14,784 nucleotides of DNA from Gammaproteobacteria bacterium (GCA_012510865.1 JAAZHF010000235.1:1-14784), one strand, 5' to 3'. Shown: positions 1 through 8,180, numbered from the stretch's first letter. The notes: a model not told the origin generated them from the letters alone. Numbers and translations: made by a program.

Positions 1-264
1 AGCCTCCATCGCGCCGGCGAGCAGTTCGCGCTGCTGTCCGAGCACGCGCGCCTGGAGCTCGCCGAGGGCGGATACGCCGCCGCTGGCGGGTGCCGGGTTG
101 GCGGCCGGCCAGTCCTTGTTGATGAAGGCGTGGAAGTCGCCGCAGGCCGTGGGGCCTGCGGGTGCACGGGCGGCGCGGCGCTGCGCCGAGGCGTCCGGCG
201 CCGCCATGGCGACGGCGAGGCTGGCGGTGAGCGCGAGGGCGATGGGGGAGATCCTGGGCAGCAT
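1..264 (-). CDS. M13 (neprilysin/PepO-like) metallopeptidase, N-terminal fragment
   Basis: Only the first 88 codons are inside the window; the gene runs off the left edge, so the zinc site is not visible. The ATG at 264 has an AGGA Shine-Dalgarno 7 nt upstream (minus strand 275-272). Residues 1-27 form a Sec signal peptide: Arg4, a hydrophobic run, then a signal peptidase I-type site ASA|Q near residue 27. There is no lipobox, so a soluble periplasmic product is likely. Residues 41-60 (C-GDFHAFINKDW-PAANP-AP) match the start of the M13_N domain and align with the same region of the complete M13 gene just upstream on this strand, which has ACTDLGAHVNGTWLAANP. The family consists of zinc endopeptidases that cut exported peptides. 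The terminator between the two genes suggests separate transcription; a TAGACT at 297-292 is a weak -10 candidate. The family call rests on this N-terminal similarity alone. Confidence 0.72.
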   Translation of the reverse strand, partial: MLPRISPIALALTASLAVAMAAPDASAQRRAARAPAGPTACGDFHAFINKDWPAANPAPASGGVSALGELQARVLGQQRELLAGAMEA

Positions 265-366
265 CGAGGGGTCCTGCTGGGCGTCCGGCGCAGTCTAGCA
301 AGCGGCCCGGCGGGGAACGTGCCCGCAGGGGCCTGGGTGACGGAACCGGGACGGCGGTCGCGCCAC

Positions 367-397
367 GAAAAAGGACCGGCGATGCCGGGCCTCCTTC
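367..397 (-). terminator. Rho-independent terminator after the complete M13 gene
   Basis: Read on the minus strand, the arm at 397-384 pairs with 380-367 around a 3-nt loop ATC. The core is CCGGC/GCCGG, followed by one C-U mismatch, two G-C pairs and an outer A/G-U extension. A run of five T residues (372-368) forms part of the 3' arm and trails the GC core. It begins about 20 nt past the stop codon of the 417-2519 gene and lies upstream of the next M13 gene, so it should separate the two transcriptionally. Confidence 0.8.
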
Positions 398-416
398 GTG
401 CGTGTCCGGTCGTGGC

Positions 417-2519
417 CTACCAGATGACTACGCGGGCGTCGCCTTCGCGGACCATCGGGTCGCCCGGCTTGCACTGGAACGCGGCGGCGAAGGCCGGCAG
501 GTTCGAGGGCGCGCCGATCGCGCGGAAGTTCGCCGGCGCGTGCGGGTCGGTCGCGATGCGCACCTTGAGCTCGTCGGGGGTGAAGTTCCTGCGCCAAACC
601 GTCGCCCAGTTGGCGAAGAAGCGCTGGTCGCGGGACAGGCCGTCGATCATCGGGTCCTCGCTTCCGGCGGTGGCCTTCTTCATCGCGTCGTACGCGGTGG
701 CCAGGCCGCCCAGGTCGGCGATGTTCTCGCCGAGGGTGAGCTTGCCGTTGACCTTCAGCCCCGGGGCGGCCTCGTAGCCGTCGAACTGGGCGACCAGCTT
801 GTCGGTCAGGGCCTGGAAGCCCGCGGCGTCGGCCTCGGTCCACCAGTTCGAGAACTTGCCGCTGGCGTCGAAGCGGCTGCCCTGGTCGTCGTAGCCGTGG
901 ATCATCTCGTGCCCGATCACCGCGCCGATGCCGCCATAGTTGAGCGCGTCGTCGGCCTCGGGGTCGAAGAAGGGCGGTTGCAGGATCGCCGCCGGGAACA
1001 CGATCTCGTTCTGCAGCGGGTTGTAGTAGGCGTTGACCATCTGCGGCGGCATGCCCCACTCGGTCCTGTCGACGGGCTTGCCGATCTTGGACAGGTTCCA
1101 GCGGTAGTTGAACTCGTTGGCGGCGAGCACGTTCGCGAGGTAGCTGTCGCGGTCGGATTCCAGGCCCGACCAGTCGCGCCACTTGTCGGGATAGCCGATC
1201 TTCGGCGTGAACGCGGCCCACTTCTCCATGGCCTTGGCCTTGGTTTCGTCGGACATCCAGTCAAGCGCCTGGATGCGCTCCTTCAGCGCCTCGCCGAGGT
1301 TCGCGACGAGCGCTTCCATGCGCGCCTTCGCCTCCGGTGAAAAGGCGACTTCGACGTACATCCGGCCCAGCGCCTCGCCGGCCTGCTCCTCGATGGTGTC
1401 GAGCACGCGCTTGCCGCGCTCCTTCATCTCCTTCTGCCCGCGCAGCGTGGCGGAATAGAAGTTGAAGTGCTCGCGCGCGAACTCGTCGGCAAGGTAGGGC
1501 GACGCACTGTCGACCGTGTGGAAGCGCAGGTAGGACCGCCAGGTCGCCGGGTCGACGTCGCCGATCATGGCGCTGACCTCGGCGTGGAAGTCGGGGATCG
1601 CCAGCGAGAACTTCTCCGGCACGGCCAGGCCCTGCGATTCGAAGAACGCGGTCCACGGGAAATTCGGCGCCAGCGCGGCGGCCTCGGCCGGGCTGACCGG
1701 GTTGTAGAACAGGCTGACGTCGCGCGCCATCTCCTCGCGCGACTTCGACACCTTCGCCAGCCGGGTCTCGAAGGCGACCACGTCGGCGGCCTGGCCGGCG
1801 GCCTCGGCGGCGGGCACGCCGGACAGCTCCAGGACCCTGGCGACGTGCGCCTGGTACGCCTCGAGCTTGTCCTTCTTGACGGCGTCGAAGTAGTAGGTCC
1901 TGTCGGGCAGGCCGAGGCCGGCCTGGAACGCATAGGCGATGTTCATGGACGAATCCATGAAGTCGGCCTCGGGGCCGAAGCCGAACACCGTGAACTGTCC
2001 CTTGGCGGCGCTGCTGCGCAGGTAGTCGGCGATCTTCGCGGGCGCATCCAGCGCGGCGATGGCGGCGAGTTCGGGCTCCAGCGGCGCCAGGCCCTGTGCG
2101 TTGATGGCGTCGGCATCGAGCCCGGTGGCCCAGAAGTCGCCGACGATCTTCTCGACCCCGGTCGCGTCCGCGGCGGCCGCGGCCTGCGCGGCGAGCTGGC
2201 GCTGGATGGCCTGCGACCGGTCGTCGAGCATCTCGAACGCGCCCCACGAGGTGCGGTCGTCCGGCACGGGGTTGGCGGCCAGCCAGGTGCCGTTGACGTG
2301 TGCGCCCAGGTCCGTGCAGGCGCTGACGGCGGCGTCGATGTCGCTGGCCTGGAACCGGTTGACGTCGGGCAGGGCCGATTCGTCGAGCGTGTACCTGGGC
2401 GCATCGGCCACGGGCGCCGCCGCCGTCGGGGTGGCGTCGCGCTGGCAGCCGGCGACGGCGGTGGCGACGGCGAGTGACAGCAGCAGGATTCTGGGTGCGG
2501 GCTTGAAAGATCGGCTCAC
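417..2519 (-). CDS. M13 family zinc metallopeptidase, predicted lipoprotein (PepO/neprilysin-like)
   Basis: A 700-residue, full-length M13 endopeptidase, predicted to cleave peptides in the periplasm or at the outer membrane. Zinc-site motifs are intact: H537-E-M-I-H541, the third ligand E598 in ENIAD with D602, and the substrate-binding N496-A-Y-Y. The spacing from N496 to H537 (41 residues) equals that recalled for human neprilysin (542 to 583). The GTG start at 2519 was chosen because GGAG lies 6 nt upstream (2529-2526) and because it places a lipoprotein signal at the N-terminus: SRSFK, a hydrophobic run, then lipobox V22-A-G-C25. Residue +2 after the cysteine is Gln, not Asp, which favours Lol transport to the outer membrane. 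An in-frame ATG at 2543 adds eight residues but lacks a ribosome-binding site. The antiporter gene ends 104 bp upstream on the same strand. A second M13 gene follows after a terminator. The exact substrate is unknown. Confidence 0.93.
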   Translation of the reverse strand: MSRSFKPAPRILLLSLAVATAVAGCQRDATPTAAAPVADAPRYTLDESALPDVNRFQASDIDAAVSACTDLGAHVNGTWLAANPVPDDRTSWGAFEMLDDRSQAIQRQLAAQAAAAADATGVEKIVGDFWATGLDADAINAQGLAPLEPELAAIAALDAPAKIADYLRSSAAKGQFTVFGFGPEADFMDSSMNIAYAFQAGLGLPDRTYYFDAVKKDKLEAYQAHVARVLELSGVPAAEAAGQAADVVAFETRLAKVSKSREEMARDVSLFYNPVSPAEAAALAPNFPWTAFFESQGLAVPEKFSLAIPDFHAEVSAMIGDVDPATWRSYLRFHTVDSASPYLADEFAREHFNFYSATLRGQKEMKERGKRVLDTIEEQAGEALGRMYVEVAFSPEAKARMEALVANLGEALKERIQALDWMSDETKAKAMEKWAAFTPKIGYPDKWRDWSGLESDRDSYLANVLAANEFNYRWNLSKIGKPVDRTEWGMPPQMVNAYYNPLQNEIVFPAAILQPPFFDPEADDALNYGGIGAVIGHEMIHGYDDQGSRFDASGKFSNWWTEADAAGFQALTDKLVAQFDGYEAAPGLKVNGKLTLGENIADLGGLATAYDAMKKATAGSEDPMIDGLSRDQRFFANWATVWRRNFTPDELKVRIATDPHAPANFRAIGAPSNLPAFAAAFQCKPGDPMVREGDARVVIW

Positions 2520-2623
2520 GGTGAACTCCGCCCCGGAGGGCATGTCGGTGGGAAGGGATCGGCCCGCGCTGGGCCGGATGTCCGAATCTACGCCTGCCGC
2601 CGGGGCGCCGGGGGTGCAGAAGG

Positions 2624-4453
2624 TCATGCCGGCGGGGCCGGCGGGGCCGGCGGATCGTCGCCCGTCGGCCCGAGGACCCGTGCCTGCCGCCGCGGCGCGG
2701 TGAGCGGCGTCGGCTTCGGTCCGGTGTTGGTGCGCATGAGGCCGGCGCCGGCGCCGATGCCCGCCGAGCGTTCGAGCTCGAAGCGCTCGGCCTCGAGCTT
2801 GCGCACCTCGGCGGTGACGCGGGCGGCCTCCTCGGGATCCACGTCGAGCTGGCGCAGCGCGGCCTCGCCGAACTGCAGCGCCGAGCCGAAGGTCTCGCGG
2901 ATCGCCACGTCCACGCCCGCCGCGGCCAGGCGCAGCTTGTGCGCGCGGTCGTAGGCGCGCACGAGCAGCCGTGCCTGCGGGAAGGCCGACTTCGCCAGTT
3001 CGACGATCCGGTCGGCCGCGGCCGCGTCGTCCACGCAGACCGCGATCGCGCGCGCGCTTCCGGCCCCGGAGGCGTGCAGGACGTCGAGCCGCGTGCCGTC
3101 GCCGTAGTAGACCTTGAAGCCGAAGGTGGCGGCGCTGCGGATCATCTCGACGTCGCTGTCGATGATGGTGACGTCGACGTCGCGCGCGAGCAGCGACTGG
3201 CTCATCACCTGGCCGAAGCGGCCGAAGCCGATGATCAGCACGCTCCCGGACTGGCCGGAGGCCGGCTCCACCCCGTCCAGGCTGGCGGCCGCCCGGCGGC
3301 CGGCCCGGCGCGTGGCGATCACCGCCAGCGGAGTGAGCGCCATGGACAGCACGACGACCGCCGTCATGGCGTTGTTGACGACGGCGGGAACCACGCCCTC
3401 CGCCTGCGCCGCGGAGTACAGCACGAAGGCGAACTCGCCGCCCTGCGCCATCAGGACGGCGCGGTCGAAGGCATCGGCACGGGACGCACGCAGCAGGCGC
3501 GCCACGGCGTAGATGCACGACGCCTTGGCGACCATCATCAGCGGCACCGCCAACAGCACGAAGCGCCAGTCGGCCGCGACCACCGCCAGGTCGAGCGACA
3601 TGCCGACCGCGAGGAAGAACAGCCCCAGCAGCAGTCCGCGGAACGGCTCGATGTCGGCTTCGATCTGGTGGCGGAAGGTCGACTCGGACAGCAGCACGCC
3701 GGCGATGAACGCGCCCATGGCCATCGACAGCCCGCCCATTTCCATCAGCAGCGCCGCGCCGAGCACCACCAGCAGGGCGGCCGCGGTCATCACCTCGCGC
3801 GCGCGCGCCGCGGCCAGCAGGCGGAACAGCGGGTTGAGGAGGAACAGCCCGGCCGCCACCAGCGCCGCGATCGCGCCGGCGGCGGTGCCGATCGCGAGCA
3901 GGCGCGAGCCGCCGTCGTCGCTGCCGTGCGCCGGCGACATGAAGGCCACCAGCGCCAGCAGCGGCACGATCAGCAGGTCCTCGAACAGGAGGATCGACAC
4001 CATCTTCTGCCCGCGCGCGGTGGCGATGTCGCCGCGTTCGGCCAGCATCTGCATGACGATCGCGGTGGAGGTGAGCACGAAGCCCGACGCGGCGATGAAT
4101 GCCACCGGCGGATCGAGGCCCAGCAGCAGCCCCGCGCCGGTGAGCACGAGTGCGCACGCGCCGATCTGGAGCGGCCCGAGCCCGAAGATCTGCCGCCGCA
4201 GCGCCCACAGGTGCGAGGGACGCATCTCCATCCCGACCACGAACAGGAACAGCACCACGCCGAGCTCGGCGACGTGGAGGATGGCTTCCGGGCGTGCGAA
4301 CAGCGCGAAGCCGAAGGGGCCGATGACCACGCCGGCGGCCAGGTAGCCCAGCACCGAGCCGAGCCCGAGCCGCCGGAACAGCGGCACGGCCACGACCGCG
4401 GCCGCCAGCAGCACGACCACGTGCAGGAGCTGTGAGGTATCGGCGGAAGCCAT
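2624..4453 (-). CDS. KefB/KefC-type monovalent cation:proton antiporter (CPA2) with RCK domain
   Basis: A 609-residue inner-membrane protein. Residues 8-380 carry about 12 hydrophobic segments with CPA2 hallmarks: LGYLAAGVVIGP (35-46), ELGVVLFLFVVGMEM (63-77), the LTSTAIV motif near 127, F157-E-D159 in the ion-exchange core, IEADIEPFRGLLLGLFF near 264-280, and AQGGEFAF near 336. Residues about 403-520 are a TrkA-N/RCK Rossmann domain with G409-F-G-R-F-G414 and YYGDGTRLD. In E. coli KefB and KefC this architecture gives potassium efflux gated by glutathione adducts during electrophile stress. Gating here is inference; no KefF/KefG ancillary gene is in the window. The basic, Pro/Ala-rich C-terminal tail ends in PPA repeats. 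The ATG at 4453 fits the usual family N-terminus, although GGGAAG abuts it too closely to be a good ribosome-binding site. The gene is divergent from rhlE across 211 bp in which I see no convincing promoter. Confidence 0.92.
   Translation of the reverse strand: MASADTSQLLHVVVLLAAAVVAVPLFRRLGLGSVLGYLAAGVVIGPFGFALFARPEAILHVAELGVVLFLFVVGMEMRPSHLWALRRQIFGLGPLQIGACALVLTGAGLLLGLDPPVAFIAASGFVLTSTAIVMQMLAERGDIATARGQKMVSILLFEDLLIVPLLALVAFMSPAHGSDDGGSRLLAIGTAAGAIAALVAAGLFLLNPLFRLLAAARAREVMTAAALLVVLGAALLMEMGGLSMAMGAFIAGVLLSESTFRHQIEADIEPFRGLLLGLFFLAVGMSLDLAVVAADWRFVLLAVPLMMVAKASCIYAVARLLRASRADAFDRAVLMAQGGEFAFVLYSAAQAEGVVPAVVNNAMTAVVVLSMALTPLAVIATRRAGRRAAASLDGVEPASGQSGSVLIIGFGRFGQVMSQSLLARDVDVTIIDSDVEMIRSAATFGFKVYYGDGTRLDVLHASGAGSARAIAVCVDDAAAADRIVELAKSAFPQARLLVRAYDRAHKLRLAAAGVDVAIRETFGSALQFGEAALRQLDVDPEEAARVTAEVRKLEAERFELERSAGIGAGAGLMRTNTGPKPTPLTAPRRQARVLGPTGDDPPAPPAPPA
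2629..2653. repeat. 9-bp GC-rich tandem repeat (about 2.8 copies)
   Basis: Two perfect copies of CCGGCGGGG (2629-2637, 2638-2646) are followed by a partial CCGGCGG. The repeat encodes the Pro-Pro-Ala tail at the extreme C-terminus of the antiporter. A 9-bp period keeps the frame, so copy-number slippage would only lengthen or shorten the disordered tail. Confidence 0.85.
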
Positions 4454-4664
4454 CTTCCCGTATCATGCACCGGTTGGCGCACGGCAGTCCGTTATCCGGT
4501 CATTGCCCAGCCGCGGACGCCCCAGGGCGGCCCGGCCCTTTAACTCCCGAACGTCTCTCGTCGCGCAGACACGGTCCCGGAGCCTCCGGTCGGCCGTCAA
4601 ATCCATTGCCCGCAGCGCGGATCACGGAAAGCGCCGGGCAAGCCGCGAACCAGGAGTTCACCCC

Positions 4665-6119
4665 ATGCCCGATCCCCGGACCTTCGAGGCCCTCGGGCTC
4701 TCGTCCGCGCTGCTGCGCACGCTCGAAACGAGCGGCTACACCGTTCCCACCCCGATCCAGGCCCAGGCGATCCCGCTGGTGCTGGCCGGCCACGACGTGC
4801 TGGGCGCCGCCCAGACCGGCACCGGCAAGACGGCCGCCTTCGGCCTGCCGCTGCTGCAGCGGCTGGCGAAGGAAACCCCGCCCAAGGGCCCGCGCAAGCC
4901 GCGCGCCCTGGTGCTGGTGCCGACCCGCGAGCTCGCCGTGCAGGTCGCGGAAAGCATCAAGGACTACGGCCGCCACCTGCGGCTGAACGTCACCACGATC
5001 TTCGGCGGCGCGGGAATGCAGCCCCAGATCGAGAACCTGAGGCGCGGCGTCGACGTCCTGGTCGCCTGCCCGGGACGCCTGCTCGACCACATGGAAAGTG
5101 GCCACGCCAAGCTCGACGCGGTCGAGATGCTCGTGCTCGACGAGGCCGATCGGATGCTCGACATGGGCTTCCTGCCGTCGATGCGCAGGATCCTGGCGCG
5201 GGTGCCGAAGGAGCGCCAGACGCTCCTGTTCTCGGCGACCTTCGAGGACCGCATCAAGGCGCTGGCGATCGAGCACATGCGCAAGCCGCGCCTGGTCGAG
5301 GTGGCCGCGCAGAACACCATCGCCGAGACCATCGTGCACCGGGCCCATCCGGTGGACGCGGCCAGCACGCGCGACCTGCTGGTGGACCTGCTGGCCGCGC
5401 GCCACACCGACCAGGTGCTGGTGTTCGGCAAGACCAAGCACGGCTGCAACCGCCTGGCCGAGCAGCTGGAGAAGTCCGGCCTGCCGGCGGTGGCGATCCA
5501 CGGCAACAAGAGCCAGGCGCAGCGCCAGAAGGCGCTCGACGCGTTCAAGGCGGGGCGTGCCCGGATCCTCGTCGCGACCGACGTCGCGGCGCGCGGGCTC
5601 GACATCCCCAACCTGCCGCTGGTGATCAACCACGACCTGCCGATGGTGGCCGAGGACTACATCCACCGCATCGGTCGCACGGGGCGCGCCGGTGCCTCGG
5701 GCGAGGCGCTGTCGCTGGTGTCGCCGGAAGAAGGCGCGCTGCTCAACCAGATCCAGAAGATGCTCAAGGCCGAGATCCGCATGGACGTGGTGGCGGGCTA
5801 CGAGCCCAGCCGCCCGATCCGGCTGGACGCACCGATGCCGCCCCAGGGCGGACGCGGACAGCGTCCCGCGGCGCAGCGCCCGGGCGGCCAGCGGCCCGGC
5901 GGCCAGCGGCCCGGCGGCCAGCGGGGCGCAGGCCGGGGCAAGGATGCCCAGGCCGCCGGCGAGCGGCGGCCGTCGCGCGCGGCGGGCCAGCCGGCGCACC
6001 GCCAGGGCGGGCACGGCAAGGCGCAGCCGCAGGCCGCCCAGGCCCATGCCGGGCCCAGGGCGGGACGCAGTCGCGGTGGTCGGGGCCGCGGCGCCGGCCG
6101 GAGTGGTTCGAGCGCCTGA
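4665..6119 (+). CDS. rhlE: DEAD-box ATP-dependent RNA helicase, RhlE type
   Basis: A 484-residue helicase that unwinds RNA using ATP, with roles in ribosome assembly and mRNA turnover in the family. Motifs in order: upstream aromatic F7, Q motif GYTVPTPIQ (24-32), Walker A A49-QTGTGK-T56, PTREL, D159-E-A-D162, S190-A-T192, the helicase C domain with ARGLDIP, and H334-RIGRTGR341. After the core, MDVVAGYEPSRPI matches the conserved post-core stretch of RhlE. A disordered basic tail from about residue 395 is rich in Arg, Gly, Gln and Ala, with three GGQRP-type repeats and a final SRGGRGRG segment, typical of RNA-binding extensions. The ATG at 4665 has AGGAG 8 nt upstream (4652-4656). The frame stays open upstream to 4503, but that stretch has no helicase similarity. 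The gene converges with the kinase gene; stop codons are 6 bp apart. Confidence 0.95.
   Translation: MPDPRTFEALGLSSALLRTLETSGYTVPTPIQAQAIPLVLAGHDVLGAAQTGTGKTAAFGLPLLQRLAKETPPKGPRKPRALVLVPTRELAVQVAESIKDYGRHLRLNVTTIFGGAGMQPQIENLRRGVDVLVACPGRLLDHMESGHAKLDAVEMLVLDEADRMLDMGFLPSMRRILARVPKERQTLLFSATFEDRIKALAIEHMRKPRLVEVAAQNTIAETIVHRAHPVDAASTRDLLVDLLAARHTDQVLVFGKTKHGCNRLAEQLEKSGLPAVAIHGNKSQAQRQKALDAFKAGRARILVATDVAARGLDIPNLPLVINHDLPMVAEDYIHRIGRTGRAGASGEALSLVSPEEGALLNQIQKMLKAEIRMDVVAGYEPSRPIRLDAPMPPQGGRGQRPAAQRPGGQRPGGQRPGGQRGAGRGKDAQAAGERRPSRAAGQPAHRQGGHGKAQPQAAQAHAGPRAGRSRGGRGRGAGRSGSSA
5881..5925 (+). repeat. 15-bp tandem repeat (3 copies) in the rhlE tail
   Basis: Three 15-bp units at 5881-5895, 5896-5910 and 5911-5925 differ from one another at only two positions (consensus CCGGCGGCCAGCGGC). 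They encode repeated Pro-Gly-Gly-Gln-Arg in the disordered C-terminal tail of the helicase. The period keeps the reading frame, so repeat number can vary harmlessly between strains. Confidence 0.9.
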
Positions 6120-6127
6120 GGGCGCTC
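6110..6127. terminator. Hairpin overlapping both stop codons of a convergent pair (possible bidirectional terminator)
   Basis: GAGCGCC (6110-6116), tetraloop TGAG (6117-6120) and GGCGCTC (6121-6127) form a perfect 7-bp stem. GGTT (6105-6108) and AGCC (6128-6131) can extend it past a bulged C with one G-U pair. The loop holds the rhlE stop codon, and the 3' arm holds two of the three bases of the kinase stop. Neither strand has a T-run after the stem, so a classical intrinsic terminator is not shown. A U-tract-free terminator or an RNA 3'-end stabiliser is inference. Confidence 0.5.
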
Positions 6128-8180
6128 AGCCGCCGCGCTCCAGGTCGCGCACCAGCCGGAAGCCGACGTCGTCGTAGCCCCGGCCGGCCTCCCGGCCCTC
6201 CGGGGCGGCGGCGTCGGCGCGCCAGCTGGCGCCGCTGCTCACGCGGCGCACGCAGTCGCCGCTGCAGTCGATGTTCCATTCCGCAAGGCGACGCTCGCCG
6301 CCCACGGCGGGCAGCCGGACCCACTCCGAGCCGGTCGCCAGGCGGTAGTAGAGTTCATCGCGCCGGCCCAGCCAGGCGGTGTATGCCCCGGCGTCGTCCC
6401 AGGACACGCAGGCCACCGGATCGCTGTCGTTCTGCTCGAAGCCGGGCGTGCGCCAGTTGCGCGGCGCGAGCACGCGCAGCAGCGACGCGCGCTCCCGGCA
6501 GCGCGCCGGCTCGCGTCCGGTGGCGTCGGCAAAGGCGGCGTACTCCTTGCGGCTGACCAGCCTGCGCATGGCGCCGAGGCGGAGGCCGCCCTGCTGGACC
6601 AGGACCATCTCCACGCCCGGGCCGCCCAGGCGTTCGCCGGCGACGGGAATGGCCCTCGCGCGCTGTTCGAGGTCGGCCAGCCGGGACGCGTCCAGGCCCA
6701 TCCGGCGCGCGGCCTCGACCGCGTCGAGGCCGGCCGCGCGGTCGAATGCCCCGGCCGCCTTCTCGACGCGCGCCTCGACCGCGCGGCCAATGCGCTGCTT
6801 CAGGGCGCGGAGCGCGGCACCGTCGGCGCGGGCGGTCCGCGAGGCGAGCTGGCTGGCCTGCATCACCCCGGTGCGCGCGGCGTCGACCCGCCCGGACGCG
6901 AAGTCGCGCTCGGCGCGCTGCCCGAGGGTGTCGATCAGGCCGTCGATCGCCGGCCCAAGGCGCAGGTGTTCGCGATCGGCCTGCCAGGCATTGAGCAGGC
7001 TGGTGTAGGCGTTGTCGCCCGCGGGCGCGGTCAGCCGGCCGGCGCGCAGCTGGCGCTCGGCGGCAACCAGCCAGCGCTCCGCGGCCGAAGCCGGGGCGGC
7101 GCGCAGCAGGGCGTCGTCCGGATTGCCGATGGCGGTCGGTGCACGCGTGGCCGGCCCGGGCGCCTGCGCAACGCCGCCGCCCGCGGCCGCGGCCGCGGGA
7201 CGGTAGAACCCGGGGTCGCCGCCGCGCCGGTCCAGGTACAGCCCGATGCCGACCGCGCCCACGGCGAGCAGGGCCAGCGCGGCCCATCCCGCCGCCGGCA
7301 CGCGGCGCAGGCGCTCGCGGACGCCGTCCAGCAGCCCGGCTCCGGCGCTGCCGGCCGCGGGGACCTGGTCCAGCGCCGCCAGCATCTGCGCGGCGTCGGC
7401 GAAGCGCCGCCCGGGCGACTTGGCCAGCGCGCGGTCGATGAAGGGCTGCCAGTGGCGCAGCCCGCGCGGCAGGCGCGGGATCGGGTCCTGGACGTGCATC
7501 ACCGCCATCGACAGTGCGTCGGCGGCGTTGTAGGGCAGGCTGCCGACCAGCATTTCCCAGGCCAGCACCCCGACGCTGTACAGGTCGGCGCGCGCGTCCA
7601 CGCCTTCGCCGCGCGCCTGTTCCGGCGGCATGTAGGCGGTGCTGCCCACGGCAAGCCCCGCGGTGGTCACGCGCGAGCCGTAGCCGCGGCGGAGCGCGAT
7701 CCCGAAGTCGGCCAGCAGCGGCCGGCCGGAGTCGTCGAAGAGCACGTTCTCGGCCTTGACGTCGCGGTGGACGATGCCCCGGGAGTGGGCGTACTGCAGC
7801 GCCCGGAGCAGCGACCCCAGCACCTCCTTGACCGCGGCCTCGTCGCCGCGCAGGTCGCGCTGGCCGAGGTGCCCGCGCGGCAGGTAGGGCATGGAGTAGT
7901 AGGGCAGGCCGTCGCCGGTCCGGCCCACTTCGTGGATGCCGACGATGTTCGGGTGGTCCAGGCGCGCGATCGTGCGCGCCTCGTTCTCGAAGCGGCGCCG
8001 GCTGACCTCGTCGCCCAGGGCCTCGGGCAGCATCACCTTGATCGCCACCTCGCGGCCGAGCGAGAGCTGCTCGCCGAGGTAGATCGTGGACATGCCGCCC
8101 ACGCCCACGACGCGCGTGAGCCGGTATCCTGCGTTCTCCGGCAGACGCGGGTCCGCGCTGTGTGTGGTCGACTCTGTCAT
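6126..8180 (-). CDS. Transmembrane serine/threonine protein kinase with periplasmic FGE-sulfatase-like domain
   Basis: A 684-residue membrane kinase. Residues 19-270 are a PknB-type kinase domain with every catalytic element: G-loop G26-V-G-G-M-S, K48 in VAIK, E67 in helix C, H138-R-D-V-K-A-E-N145, D158-F-G160 and PPE at 185-187. A basic stretch (RERLRR) precedes one membrane helix at about 297-316, so the kinase is cytoplasmic and the rest periplasmic. Residues 320-520 are Ala-rich and helical, including an AGRLTAPAGDNAY segment typical of kinases of this build. Residues 523-684 resemble the FGE/SUMF1 fold: VEMVLV, VSRKEYAAF, DPVACVSWDDAGAYTAWL, RLATGSEW, then RVSSGASW (646-653) and GFRLVR (673-678). 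No cysteine follows GASW, so the oxidase site appears absent; C639 and C643 may form a disulfide. Chlamydia Pkn1 has a comparable kinase-FGE layout. The ATG at 8180 lies beside a dyad with GAGGGG in its loop. No type VI secretion genes are nearby; targets are unknown. Confidence 0.9.
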   Translation of the reverse strand: MTESTTHSADPRLPENAGYRLTRVVGVGGMSTIYLGEQLSLGREVAIKVMLPEALGDEVSRRRFENEARTIARLDHPNIVGIHEVGRTGDGLPYYSMPYLPRGHLGQRDLRGDEAAVKEVLGSLLRALQYAHSRGIVHRDVKAENVLFDDSGRPLLADFGIALRRGYGSRVTTAGLAVGSTAYMPPEQARGEGVDARADLYSVGVLAWEMLVGSLPYNAADALSMAVMHVQDPIPRLPRGLRHWQPFIDRALAKSPGRRFADAAQMLAALDQVPAAGSAGAGLLDGVRERLRRVPAAGWAALALLAVGAVGIGLYLDRRGGDPGFYRPAAAAAGGGVAQAPGPATRAPTAIGNPDDALLRAAPASAAERWLVAAERQLRAGRLTAPAGDNAYTSLLNAWQADREHLRLGPAIDGLIDTLGQRAERDFASGRVDAARTGVMQASQLASRTARADGAALRALKQRIGRAVEARVEKAAGAFDRAAGLDAVEAARRMGLDASRLADLEQRARAIPVAGERLGGPGVEMVLVQQGGLRLGAMRRLVSRKEYAAFADATGREPARCRERASLLRVLAPRNWRTPGFEQNDSDPVACVSWDDAGAYTAWLGRRDELYYRLATGSEWVRLPAVGGERRLAEWNIDCSGDCVRRVSSGASWRADAAAPEGREAGRGYDDVGFRLVRDLERGG

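Noticed and set aside
402..1340. Plus-strand open frames opposite the M13 peptidase
   Set aside because: Antisense shadows of a gene with intact zinc-binding motifs; composition is Arg/Val/Gly-rich with no domain.
2560..2576. CGGCCC/GGGCCG stem between the antiporter and M13 genes as a terminator
   Set aside because: Only 6 bp with no T-run on either strand; likely chance in GC-rich DNA.
2520..4466. Upstream extension of the complete M13 peptidase frame through the antiporter gene
   Set aside because: The frame is open by composition only; the GTG at 2519 has a Shine-Dalgarno and a lipoprotein signal, and the overlapped region encodes a clear CPA2 antiporter in another frame.
4503..4664. 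N-terminal extension of RhlE from an upstream ATG
   Set aside because: The extension is Arg/Ser-rich without similarity to helicases, and the ATG at 4665 has an AGGAG at ideal distance and the normal family N-terminus.
4454..4664. Divergent promoters between the antiporter gene and rhlE
   Set aside because: TGATAC (minus) and CTTTAAC (plus) resemble -10 boxes, but no partner -35 at 16-18 bp was found; the minus candidate would also place the transcript start at the start codon.
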